DNA of 64,000 nt from Acheta domesticus (Eukaryota; Arthropoda; Insecta; Orthoptera; Gryllidae). Position numbers and translations under genes: made by a program. Each line of letters starts with the position of its first letter. The first letter of the stretch is position 1. Below the pieces are notes generated by a model. It was not told the DNA's origin. It did not search any database and saw nothing but the letters and a program-made list of their open reading frames with translations. Location of the stretch: assembly GCA_031308135.1 (NCBI GenBank), contig JAHLJT010004567.1, positions 31,903,602 through 31,967,601 of the forward strand, written 5' to 3'. Shown here in pieces: positions 1 through 10,965 of this stretch.

Positions 1-1090
1 CAATTAAATATATAATGCTGTTTATTGATGCATAAATTATTTAAATATTTAAAGTTTTGCGTGTTGATATTGGCAATATATAAAATTATCCATGGCAGTG
101 AAGTGTAAATACATATTACACACTTCTAAAAAGTAGCCGTCTCCAGAACGTTTCTTCGCCTTGAGCCAAAACTTCTTCGCGAAAAAACTTATTATATTAC
201 CTATTGCCTCAAATTACTACTGATGTATGTAGTTCTGGGACTGATTCTTTAGGGACAAGGCCGGAAGGGAGGATGTAATTCTTTAGGAATGAGACATCAA
301 CTCAATGGCTAATAGCTAAATTCACAATTTCGCTGTTTTAAAGACTGAAGTATTTTAATGGCAACTGCTACGAACGCGGACTTAATTAGTTGTTTAAATA
401 GTTCGTTGATTTGACCACCAATGTATTTTATGCAGTACATGAAAAACAAAATAGCATCCTCTTCAGAAGAATTTGTTTTATTTTAATTACGAGTATATAA
501 TCAAGTTAATTCAAAACACATTAGAGTGACACGTTTTGACAGTGTGAGTATCCTTTAACGTTTTTGGAGACAGGATGATGTCAGAATTGCAATTATATTC
601 ACTAATGTACAAATTTACATTAATTCTCAATTTTAAGATTCCGTGATAATTACAATCGATAAACGTTTGCTGTTTTCTCTAAAAATTATTTTTATTTGCT
701 ATTATGTTAAGTTGCATCTTAGAGAACATTTTGCGGTGCAAATGGAAAACGATTTACTCACTATTTTAAAACATCATTCATTGATGTCGGAATGGGTAAC
801 TTCAAAGACTTGCTGGCGCCTTTCGCTTAAAACACCCAACACAAAATGAACTTCCTCTTAATTAAACTCAAGAGTTCGCCACTTGCCATAAATCATATTT
901 ATGACTTCTACAGCCCAACCCGTCGCCCTCTGCAACGATAAAAACTGTTTAATTACGATTCCTTTACCTAAATCACATCGGTCGACTATGTATATCTTAC
1001 TTACGTCTCCTTTTACCCGCATCCAGCATTGAATTACAAATCAAAATTACTTTCATACATGCTGCTTACCGTGTTCGAAATGACAGAGCA
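1..1090. other. AT-rich DNA, no feature seen
   Basis: Unique-looking AT-rich sequence. Only short spurious open frames occur, and I see no repeat, RNA gene or promoter signature. Confidence 0.6.
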
Positions 1091-1119
1091 TCGGTTTGCA
1101 TCGTAAAGTAAGTTTACAA

Positions 1120-1760
1120 TTTTTCCTTTCGTTACGTGTGTACACCTCTCGAGCTGGAATTTACTTGATCGTGCGCGAATATATTTGCCTCCTCGTCTAT
1201 AAATGGCCCGCAAAGGAAGTGAGGTGGTTCGCCTCCGCCGCCGCCGTTGCCGCAAAAAAAGAGCTCGGAGCACGTCGGAACGATATTTTTCGCGCTGTTC
1301 TCTTATTTCACTATAAACCGGGGAGCCGCAGTAGAAACGACCCAAATTCATTACCTGGGAACTTGGAGCTTCGGTGTACAGAAGGGTGGCGGCGCAGATC
1401 CTGAAATAAAGAGAGGTACAAGACTCGTTTTATTCGCGGTCCCTGGAGTGCTGCTGCGGGAGAGGAGGCGAGAGTTTGTAAACGGCAGCGGAAAAAGAAA
1501 ACTTGACCGGAGTTGCCTGCCAAGCGGGGAGGCGGCGGCTCTTGCAATTTAAAAAGCACGCATCACTTTGATTTATTCCTGGCGGCCCTGTCGGTAACTT
1601 TTAAAAAGCTGCGCCGGGCGTACCGGTGCAATGGAGCAGCGCGATCTGTTGAAAAGCGCTCAGGATCCAGGCGTCACTTCAACAGCTCACGGTGCGTCAG
1701 TTCGCAGAATCCATCTATTGTCAAAAATTCGCTCTTCCGTGAACTCTAATCTCACGACAT
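1120..1760. other. CpG-enriched block, possible promoter island
   Basis: GC and CpG rise sharply against the AT-rich flanks, with a CCG run near 1230-1250 and a TATAAAT heptamer at 1198-1204. Overlapping frames of about 60-105 codons on both strands show no recognisable protein. A promoter or first exon is possible, but neither strand nor start can be fixed. Confidence 0.25.
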
Positions 1761-3900
1761 CTCTTCCACTCTATAAACTCTTTTACAGGGTCCAACTGTG
1801 TATTCATCTTGGATGCAGGCTGTTCGCTCTTGCGTAATAGAGATATTCGGCTTTTTATTTTATCTGCTGTCATCAACCTTGCATCTTTTGCACGCAGTTA
1901 CTCGTTTTTTTAATCTGCCTTTGTGAACAATTTCAGCTAAGTAGTTTTCGGTTCAAATAAATCGGTGTCATTTTTTGACTTCATGTACGAACATAACACA
2001 GGTAAACGTGATAATATTTTAGAAAATTTTCTTTGAGAATTATTGAATTGCTTCGGCGATGACCCAAAAAATTTCATCTGAAGCTCTGAACATGTATTTG
2101 GACAGGAATCTGAGGTATAGCACACGCAAAAAATTTTAATTTATAAATATGATAGTTAAATATCTTTTGTTTGTGATTGTGAGACGCTAAACTTTGTGAT
2201 ATTAACTTTCTAAAGCTGAAAAGTATTGCTGTTGATCTGTTATGCTAATTTGTAGTTACATTTAAGACCTCTGATTAAAAACCTCACATACCGCGTGAAT
2301 ACTGCGTATTCGAGTAGGAGTTTGATTATTGCTGTGATGTAGGCGTTTTCAAGTCAACATTTATTTTAACTGCATCAATGCTTTTAACAATCAAATAGAG
2401 AATCATGTGAAAAAAGGCATTCGGAAATGGTATTCACTCGAATATGCACAGAACTGACGAATACTCACTAATACGAATAATATTTAGCAATAATTTTGAT
2501 CTTAAAAATCGTTATAACAAAGAAAACCAAATAGAGAGCAAATCCGCTGGAAAGTAGCAAGAAAACTTGAACTCTCCTTAAACATTATGTCCCAAAGCCC
2601 AAATTTCTTCACAATTTGCTAAAACTAAATTTACATACTTTTTCATATTTATGTTTATTATCAAAGGGATATTGCATATTAGAAAAGTTATTTCTCCTGT
2701 TAAGTAACAAATTTATGAATTCTCCAACTAATATGGCACCTGCGAAAGCTGGAGGATTCACTGAAGACGAATAGATTGTTCGACGAATAGACGAATAGAT
2801 GTTCAGCTAGAGAGGGAGACATACAGTGGGCGTAGACATACTTTTGCATCGTCGATCGTGACGATTTTGCGTTTTGGGTGAACTCTTTTAATCAGAATTA
2901 GTAGTCACGGATGGCTGCCTATAATGAGTTAGATGTAAAACCTGATCTACAGTATACATAATGAGTTCCTCGAATCATCACGTGGCCTGTGCGAGAATTA
3001 ATTATCGGATATCATATGTGTCGTTCACAAATGTGAATTTTCATTCATGGAATTGATGGGCTGCTGTTTTTGGACACTTCACCACAATCAAGACGTTTAA
3101 GGTTGCTTCCCTAGTTAAAGCATACACAAGCAATGTGTTTATAGGAGAAAAGGAAAATAAACTTGAGTTGGTGGGAAATTGCTTTGTAAAGAAGTAAGTC
3201 CTTTACACAAAACTTGTTAGTTTCTTAATAACAATCTCTCACAATTTTCTAAAATAGGGCAAAGGTATTCTTTTTTGCTCGATTTTACGACAGTCATGTC
3301 CCTTTGTGATTCCCATAATGATATCTGATTTCCCTACACAAAAGGTTTTGTTCGACCGAAGTTGAATCTGGGCCAGTGGATGCTTTATAGGTCACCACTC
3401 ATCGAATTTGGGAAATATTGTAAAGGAGGGGGCTTAATGTTCAAGGGAAAACGACAATATATTATGTAACATTTACATATAACAATAACATTTACATTTC
3501 ACCTTATTATGTAAAATTAACATTTATATTTCACTATTCAGACAATTATAACACACCTTTTCAGCATACGATCTTACTACACCTCTTCTGTTGACTATCG
3601 AGACATACGTCACTCATGGAATTTGACATATTTTGTCCCATTGCAGAAATATTGTATTACATTTTCTTTTTGTTGACGTTTATAAACAACTGATTTTCTT
3701 TCTACGTAGTCATTCTGCCACAGATTTGTGGACAATGTCATAATCATCCAACAACACCGATAAGTAACTGTTTCTCTCCGATTCAATTAAATTTATTTTA
3801 AAGTTCTTAATTGGAGAGTTAGTCAGTATGTTTGAAGAACTGTGAATGTTTATACTTTAATTTTGAAAATTAGGAGGATTAACATTTATACAAGGATAAG
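1761..3900. other. AT-rich DNA with only trivial short repeats
   Basis: No gene-like frame. A loose repetition of a TAACATTTACAT-type motif occurs at about 3466-3545, and GACGAATAGAT is duplicated near 2766-2800. Nothing else stands out. Confidence 0.55.
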
Positions 3901-4125
3901 AGGTGTATGAGGAAAAAATTGGCCGGAGAGCATATTGCATATCCCGTCGCGTCTTTCCGTTTACGACAACCGTCATTGTCATGCTATTTTACTTAGCAAT
4001 CATGCAATATATCCTCTGTCGTTATCAATTATCTGCTATTTCCATGACACCCATCGACAATACCATCATAGTATTTTTCATCTCTTTAATATTCATCAGA
4101 CCATATTATACCACAACCAACCTCA

Positions 4126-4600
4126 CAGTCATCCCAACCAAGCCTACCATCACCACAACCACCTTCATCACAACGCCCACCTTCATCACCACACCAAGCT
4201 TAATCACCACACCAAGCTTAATCACCACACCAAGCTTAATCACCACACCAAGCTTAATCACCACACCAAGCTTAATCACCACACCAAGCTTAATCACCAC
4301 ACCAAGCTTAATCACCACACCAAGCTTAATCACCACACCCTCCTCCATTACCACACCCACCTTCATTACCACAATCTCTTTTATCACCACGCCCACCGTC
4401 ATCGCCACATCCACCTTCATCACCCTGCCTACCGTCTTCACTACACCCACCTTCATCACCCCACTCACCTTCATCACCACATCCACCTTCATCACCACAC
4501 CCACCTTCATCACCACACCCACCTTCATCACCACACCCACCTTCATCACCACACCCACCTTCATCACCATACCAGTTACAATCACCACACCCGTCCCCAC
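4126..4600. repeat. 18-bp minisatellite, two adjacent variant blocks
   Basis: The period is 18 bp. The first block (about 4195-4340) repeats AAGCTTAATCACCACACC about eight times. The second (about 4430-4575) repeats ACCTTCATCACCACACCC with more divergence. Because 18 is a multiple of three and the unit lacks stops, several frames on both strands stay open. One would read as ITTPSL hexapeptides (294 codons, 3903-4787), another as His-rich HTKLNH units. I treat these as by-products, since no flanking domain or signal peptide supports a gene. Confidence 0.9.
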
Positions 4601-4639
4601 TCTATCGTCAGCCTCGTCCATCGTCATCGCGTTCGTGTC

Positions 4640-4930
4640 CGTTCATCCGCCGCCGCATGCAAAGTGTTGGCCTTGCACGGGCGGCGGCCGCGGGGGCGAA
4701 GGCGGGGAAGGGGGAGGGGAATGGTGGGCGGGGGGCAGGGGGAAGGGATCTGAAGCGACGTTCGCGTGCGCGACTCTCGTCGCGTGACTCCTCCTCCCCT
4801 CCCCCTCCCCCCTCCCCCACCCTCACCGCTTCGTGCCTCCTTTTTCCCGCGGACAGCAGCCGCCGCCCCCGCCCCCGCCCCGCCCCCCACACCTCTGCCC
4901 GCCGCCCTGCTTCTCGGGCCATCGACGACT
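4640..4930. repeat. G-run block followed by C-run block in a CpG island
   Basis: About 4680-4750 is strongly G-rich on the plus strand, and about 4787-4880 is strongly C-rich. The two face each other across about 40 bp of CpG-rich DNA. Such runs can form G-quadruplex or triplex structures, or pair as an imperfect hairpin. Long frames here are compositional. Confidence 0.6.
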
Positions 4931-6365
4931 GGTCGCTGAGATTATGCAGTCCAACGAAGCAGGTTGCACCGCTCTCCCTTTTGATTTGTTTTGCACCGCC
5001 CACTGCCCGCGTTAATGTCGTGTCTCCACGAAGCGATTCGTATTTTGAAGTTAACATATTCGTGATTGTGAGTAATTACATTCTGGAATTTTAGTGGCCA
5101 TATTTTTTTACTAATTATACTTCCACGTTTTTCGGTACAAATAATAAGCAGTCGGTTTCCTTGAATGGAAGTTCTAGAGTATAAAGGGAATATTCCCTCT
5201 GAAGTCGATGGTGTGCATGAGATGATGCTATTTTTGGTCAATTCATTAAGTGAAAATTAAAACACAGTTGTGCTTTGTTTTTCAGTTGATTGCTTGAACT
5301 ATCATAATAAAGTAGCAATTCTTCATTTTAAGTAGCATTTGTAGTATTTACTTGTTTAACACAGGCAGATGCTTGTGCAGTAAAAATAATCTTCCTATTT
5401 TGCCCAAGCTATATTCTCTTCATAAATTAGCGGGAAAATATTTCTCTAAATATTATCAGAGAAAATAAGAAAACTGATAATTGTGGCCAGGTCTATTGTC
5501 AATAACTTCCGATAATGAGTACTATTCACGCTTCCGTTCATAGCTCTTTGCAGGTTCTAAGAACTCTCACCACTTTACAAGTAAAGCTGCACAATTGTGA
5601 TCGTTTCTGCCCAGTAATAATTCTTGGGAAACAAGTTCGTTGTTTCTCCAAAGTGCTAAAACTCCACTGTCTTTATAAAGGTTAAAGATCAACTAAAATG
5701 TTGGAAATCCATTCCTGGTTGTGGGTATCTGATTAATGGGTATTTTAGTTAATCGACTCTTTTGACTTCGATACCTGAAAAATTGTGTTTGCAGTCCAAA
5801 AACGTGACTCGAAGAATTAAATCATCGATGTTAATTCGAACTGATCGGTCCCAGCCTTTTGAACCACGTTAGCTTTTTTTCATGGATCGGAAACGAAAAA
5901 CGAAGTTTCCAAGGTGTTGCATCTACATCAAAACAATTTCTCAGAAATGGGAAAATATTTACATTCGGCGTCATTGTTCAAGATAGGATTTGTCAGTATT
6001 TGGTTACCATTTAATACAGGAGAAATGCAAGTTGTAAATACTTGACACAGAAATGCAACTTGCAACAATATTTGACACCATGAACTTAATAGTCTTAAGA
6101 ATACATTGATAGGTACAAACTAGAAAACAAACGGGAATGGATACGTAACTTTGGAAATAAGCTTTTCAATTACCGAGGAAAGACTGGATTACAAACAGAA
6201 AACGTAATCACCTAGTGAAACTAGAAGATGTGCTGTATGCCTACATTTTGAATTGCAAACACCACCTTGAAGATCTACTATTATGCAACTCCCTTGGCCA
6301 ACTGTTTTACAACAAAACATTTCACTGAGGACGTCATACAGTGTTTAGGACCTTCCCCAACCGCT
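4931..6365. other. AT-rich DNA, no feature seen
   Basis: No recognisable gene, repeat or RNA. The open frames are short and lack protein-like composition. Confidence 0.55.
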
Positions 6366-6369
6366 TCTG

Positions 6370-6700
6370 TGGCCACCGGCGTCGAGTAGCTCAGCGTTCG
6401 CGTGAATGCTGCTCCTCCGCCCCTCTGTCCCCCACCCCCTTGCCGCTCTCTCCTCTCCTCCGACAGGCCGTTACGACATCCTCCGTTGGCCGCAAGTGGC
6501 CATAATGAGAGGCTCAGTTTTCGGAAGACGCCGGCTCGCAGCTTCTCGGAAAATGCGACGCTTTTCACTGGAAAACGAGCTCCCGTTCCTCGTCTCCGGA
6601 GCCACTTCAGCATCGCCGGGCGTTTCTCAGGAGCTGAATGGCTGAGGGCGACACTAAGGGGAGACCGGCGGCGTAAAGTCCCGCGATGAAGACTTGGTGT
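6370..6700. other. CpG-rich block, possible promoter or first exon
   Basis: A GC-rich island flanked by AT-rich DNA, with overlapping frames of about 80-143 codons on both strands and no recognisable motif. It could be a promoter island, but no core element or splice donor is convincing. Confidence 0.25.
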
Positions 6701-8180
6701 TACGAAACGCACGGAACGATTTTAAGAAATGACGACCGGAGTAGGGCAGCAGAAACGTTATGAAAAATATTAAACGGTAAAGTATTCGCGTAATGTGAGG
6801 TGTTGACGTGAAAACTGGGAAAGTGACTGTGGGTGATATTTGAGGCGAGAGTGAAAATAAAAAATGCGCGAAAAATGAGAAATGTGAGGAAAATGTGAGA
6901 GAAGGGCATGCACTGGAATTAGAAGACGAAATGGAGTTATTACGTGAGGAGAATGGAAAGTGAATGGAGGTATTTTTCCTCCGTGAAGTGCCGCGAGCTT
7001 TCACGCTTTGATTAAGCAAAGGGCTCACGTAGGAGGTTATAACCGTGTTTTCGCGTCGCTTTTGAGGACGTCATTGCTTTTACCATCAAGGCGAGGATGT
7101 CAGTGAGGAAGTGGAATGATATAACTCTTATTTTCACCTTCCTTTCCACACTTTTGTTAGAAATTGCTTCCTTCCACTCCTTTCTCATGAACGTTGAGTT
7201 TTCAATCATCTCGTCTTCATTTATTCTTAATTTTCACTTTTGTCACGATCTTCTCCCTTCTTCACGCTCTTCATTTTTCAATCGTTTTTACTGTTTTCCC
7301 GTTTAAATTGTTAATGGAATTTAAATGTATGGAATATGTAGCGATTTGTAATCTCAAAATGTGTAAAAATGAAGAAACAAAGAATATTGACAATTTGGAG
7401 ACTCGACGTACTACATATTCTCCGTTTTAATAGTGTTTGTTCACAAACCAGAATAAAAAGCGAAACTTAAATAAAATAATTAAAAATAAGGATTACAAGA
7501 TGGAGGTAAATATAGAAATTAATAAGATCCTTATTAAATTCAAGCCTAGAAGAGAACTGTTATATGAAAAATTCATTCTAAGTAATCCATAGATTTTGAG
7601 GAGAGTATGAAAAGAGGAGAGTACAGAGGAACAAACATAACACATAGCTAAATAAGGTTATTCTTGTGACCTTCTTCCTAAATTTTGTGTGTTGTATTAT
7701 ATTTTAATTCAAAGATTCTGTAACCCATAAAATAAAACATAGTTGTAGCTGTAAAAACAAAACACGCAGTTTCCTGAGCTGCATATTGTATGCAGCTTAG
7801 GAAGGACTTGGTGAGTTCTTTGCTGTGCAACACGCAGGGAGAAGAAAGAAGCGGCGGTGGAGGCGCCAGCGACAGCTGACGGCGATTTGCGTTGGGGCGT
7901 GTACCCTTCCGATGGACGTCGTGCGCACGGAAGCAACTCATGGAGGCAAGGCGAACGACGGTGGCGCGAGGTGGTGGCATCTCCGGCAGCTAAGGTTGCG
8001 ACGGTGGTGATTTGAACGCCGGCGACAGGGAACGGACACGGAAAGGAAGGCGACGGGAAGCGGCGTGGGGACCACGACACCGATGGGCCTGGGACGGTGT
8101 CGGGATAGCAACCGCCTTGGGGTCGCCAATAGAAACTGGGATGGACAGGAGTCAGGGACGCCAAAGGAAACAGGGATGGA
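6701..8180. other. Mostly AT-rich DNA, moderately GC-rich from 7830
   Basis: No gene recognised. The last 350 bases (about 7830-8180) become CpG-richer and lead into the purine-rich array that follows. Confidence 0.45.
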
Positions 8181-8199
8181 GGAAGCAAAGAGGAAAGGG

Positions 8200-8720
8200 G
8201 AAGAGAGAGAGACTGAGACAGAGAATCAGAGAGGCACAGATAGACAGAGACACAGAGAGACAGACAGATAGAGAGACAGAGAGATAGATAGAGAGACAGA
8301 GAGATAGATAGAGAGACAGAGAGATAGATAGAGAGACAGAGAGATAGATAGAGAGACAGACAGATAGATAGAGAGACAGACAGATAGATAGAGAGACAGA
8401 CAGATAGATAGAGAGACAGACAGATAGATAGAGAGACAGACAGATAGATAGAGAGACGGATAGACAGATAGAGAGACGGATAGGCAGATAGATAGAGAGA
8501 CGGATAGGCAGAGACAGAGAGGACACACAGGCAGAGAGACAGACAGGCAGAGAGACAGACAGGCAGGGAGACAGACAGGCAGAGAGACAGACAGGCAGGG
8601 AGACAGACAGGCAGAGAGACAGACAGGCAGGGAGACAGACAGGTAGAGAAACTGACAGACTGACAGAAACAGAGCAGAGGCAGAGAAAGAGAGAGAGAAA
8701 GAGAAACAGAGACACAGACG
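8200..8720. repeat. GATA/GACA-type tandem array
   Basis: A purine-rich array built from GATA, GACA and GAGA tetramers. It starts with a 20-bp unit (GAGAGACAGAGAGATAGATA), shifts at about 8350 to GAGAGACAGACAGATAGATA, then to GGATAGGCAGATA variants. From about 8530 it becomes a 16-bp GAGAGACAGACAGGCA type that alternates with GGGAGACAGACAGGCA. Variants follow one another along the array, as expected from local unequal exchange or slippage. Minus-strand frames (up to 406 codons of Ser/Leu/Cys repeats) are artefacts. Confidence 0.92.
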
Positions 8721-8739
8721 GACTCAGCGACACCCAAGG

Positions 8740-9135
8740 CGACGTGACAATGAAGGCAACGGCAACGACAAAGCAACATCAGAGCCAACGAAAATAGCAG
8801 CATCAGAGGCAGATGAAGGCGGCTACGGGGCGGTGACGACGGCGGCGATGGCAGCGGCGGCGGCAGCGCGGCGGCAAAGTGTTCAGAAATGGTAATAAGG
8901 CGCTGCAACGATGTTTTTACGCGAGACAAACCGCGGCATTCGTCTTGCCCCCTGTTTTATGACGGCGAGCTCCGCGACGGGCAGCGTCGTGGTCGCCGCG
9001 GCGGCGGCGGCTGCACGACGCAGATTCCCACGCGCAGCGCCGCGCCGCGCCGCGCCCCCTCCCCATACGCACCGCGCCCTCGTGGGAAGCTGCCTCCGAC
9101 GCGCTGGCCGACGCTGCCACTTCGGACGCTCTTTT
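8740..9135. other. CpG island with CGG and GCCGC runs
   Basis: Very CpG-rich, with a CGG-repeat stretch near 8840-9015 and a GCCGC run near 9040. It may be a promoter island. No start or donor can be assigned. Confidence 0.3.
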
Positions 9136-9200
9136 GTCATGTTTTATGACGCAAAAGTACTGATGTGTTAAGTGTATGTCTTCTTTTGATGTTCTGTCTA

Positions 9201-9429
9201 AAGATATACGTGTCGGCCCCTTGGCCGAGATCGGTAAGACAGTAGTGCTTTAGTGATCTTGGACCGTGGAGTCGCGGGTTTGAGTCCCGCCTGGGGCATG
9301 GTTGTATGTGTTCGTCCTTTCAGCCCCTATCAGCACCATATCGTTTCATCCTTATACCATAAGTTACATCCAGTAGTGGTCGCTAATGACCTAGTAATTG
9401 ATTCGACTTTAAATAAGAAGATATACATG
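9201..9429 (+). mobile_element. SINE-A, tRNA-derived, with 12-bp target duplication
   Basis: The element lies at about 9213-9417. The head has a box A-like TGGCCGAGATCGG and a box B-like GGTTTGAGTCC, resembling the Leu/Ser class of tRNA. It ends in a tail containing CTAATGACC and TTGATTCGAC, then a short A-rich run. It is flanked by AAGATATACGTG (9201-9212) and AAGATATACATG (9418-9429), an 11 of 12 match, which is direct evidence of LINE-mediated insertion. A second copy lies at 47924-48127 on the other strand and matches over the whole length. Confidence 0.9.
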
Positions 9430-9812
9430 CTTTTCAGATAATTTTATCATAGGCCTATTCAAGAGCACATTCATCTTTTAATATTCATAATGAATGTTTC
9501 GTTTAGCCTCCTTTACCTTAGTTTATATCTTCCTTAACTTACCTCTCCAGTCTTATTTTTAATATACATCTGTATAAATGTTCTTTGCATCACTTATACT
9601 CGTACATTTTGTATCATTATTGAGTCTATCTAGTTGGGTAGAAACATTTAAAATTGACTTCGATTTCAACTTTCTCGTTTCTTGCGAATTATTTTTTAGT
9701 CCTTACATCAGGAAATGAAATGATGGTGCGGTAAGAAAAGGGAGTCTTATCGATGGCACTTGAAATAACTTCATGAGAAAAAAACATTTTTCTTCCTTAA
9801 AAATTACTGGAT
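9430..9812. other. AT-rich DNA, no feature seen
   Basis: No recognisable gene or repeat. Confidence 0.5.
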
Positions 9813-9814
9813 TA

Positions 9815-10045
9815 GGTAGCCCAGGACCAGCATCGCCGCTGTTTCTGTAGCGAATGTAACTGGGAGGTCCAAGCGAATGTAACTGGGAGGTAGAATCCCT
9901 ATGGTGGCAAAATTTTCGACTCCAGCTACAAAGCCAGATCGTGTTCATCTGAAGGCAAATTATAACGCAGAGCATCTTTTATCGATGGCTTTCCGTAGTT
10001 CCGTGATCAATACCGAGCGAATGCCGGAGCTACAATACAAAAACA
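9815..10045 (+). mobile_element. SINE-B fragment, head and first half, plus strand
   Basis: This is a diverged copy of the SINE-B family: tRNA-like head, then the CAGCCGCTGTCTGGAGGAGAATT-type region in degraded form, then GATCAATACC and GAATGCCGGAGC. A 20-bp stretch (AGCGAATGTAACTGGGAGGT) is duplicated in tandem at about 9850-9890. It faces the minus-strand copy at 10070-10375. Confidence 0.65.
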
Positions 10046-10069
10046 AACTCCGCGCGCGATCTTTCCTGC

Positions 10070-10375
10070 CTCTTCATTGATTGATTATTTCGTATTTCCG
10101 GGCGCGTCAACTTCAATAGTCATTAGTGCCGTAAGTATAGTGAAAGTTGTACCTGATATCAATTTTGTACCGCTTATTGGGGAAATGGCCTGGCATTCGC
10201 CTGGTGTTTGTTCGGAAAAACTAGGGAAAACTATCGATCAGAGCATATGGTCGTTACAACTCCTCGAGACAGCGGATGAATACGTTTTAGCTGTCTGGTA
10301 GTTTTGAAAAATCCTGCTGCCGTCAGGACTCGAACCTAGGATCTCCTGATCTGACAGTGCAGTGACAACAATTTA
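10070..10375 (-). mobile_element. SINE-B copy, minus strand, internally deleted
   Basis: It reads in reverse from the tail (GGGCGCGTCAACTTC, then TCATTAGTGCC) directly into CTGGCATTCGCCTGG and CTATCGATCAGAGC. It ends in the complement of box B (GGACTCGAACCTAGG) and the tRNA-like head. About 150-200 bp of the central body found in other copies are missing. The tail runs into an ATTGATTGATT repeat. Confidence 0.8.
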
Positions 10376-10965
10376 CTCGTAATTCAGAGCTACAGACGCT
10401 CATAATTTGGACATACGTCCATTGAACTGAATAAACAGGCGAACAATAGGTGTAATGGCAGCTTTCTTCATTTCTTAGATTCAGAGCTTCGATAGTCCAG
10501 TATTTTGCTGTTTGTAGCAAGCTTAGGTAAGAAGAACATTGGCAAAGAATATTTATGACTACAACTGCACTAAATATACTTGTGGTTGAATAATTTGTTG
10601 ATCTATGAATTGGTAATCAAGAAAATAACTGGTTTAGATGTGTTACTAGAAAAACAGGTTTGCGTGCGGTATACGTAAGCGAAAGAGTAAGAACGAAACG
10701 GAGTGCATTGGCGGAACAGCACTCGAACGGAAACACTTAAGACCTTTCCATGTCGTGCAGAAATCTATAAGATTCTCGAATTCCTAGCACAAGCACCAAG
10801 ACACGAGCAATGGCCGTCATCACATACAACTATAAAATTTTACAGTCTAGCACAGAATAACTTGATCAGAGCGGGAGCTAGACACATAAAAGGGTTATGA
10901 CCTGCGCTGGATGCTTTCCAATATTTGAGGAAGGAGCTGCGCTCATGCATATTCACGCGGGCAGG
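10376..10965. other. Unique sequence, no feature seen
   Basis: No gene or repeat recognised. Confidence 0.45.

Noticed and set aside
3903..4787. 294-codon Thr-rich frame with ITTPSL repeats, resembling a secreted mucin-like protein
   Set aside because: The repeat is an 18-bp minisatellite open in several frames on both strands. No signal peptide, splice sites or flanking domain were seen.
7709..8929. 406-codon Ser/Leu/Cys-rich minus-strand frame that could pass for a membrane protein
   Set aside because: It is a translation of the GATA/GACA tandem array. Two other overlapping minus-strand frames are open for the same reason.
9214..9300. Functional tRNA gene
   Set aside because: Pol III boxes are present, but the acceptor stem does not pair and the sequence runs into a SINE body with a target duplication. 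The same applies to the tRNA-like heads at 21858, 48045 and 61385.
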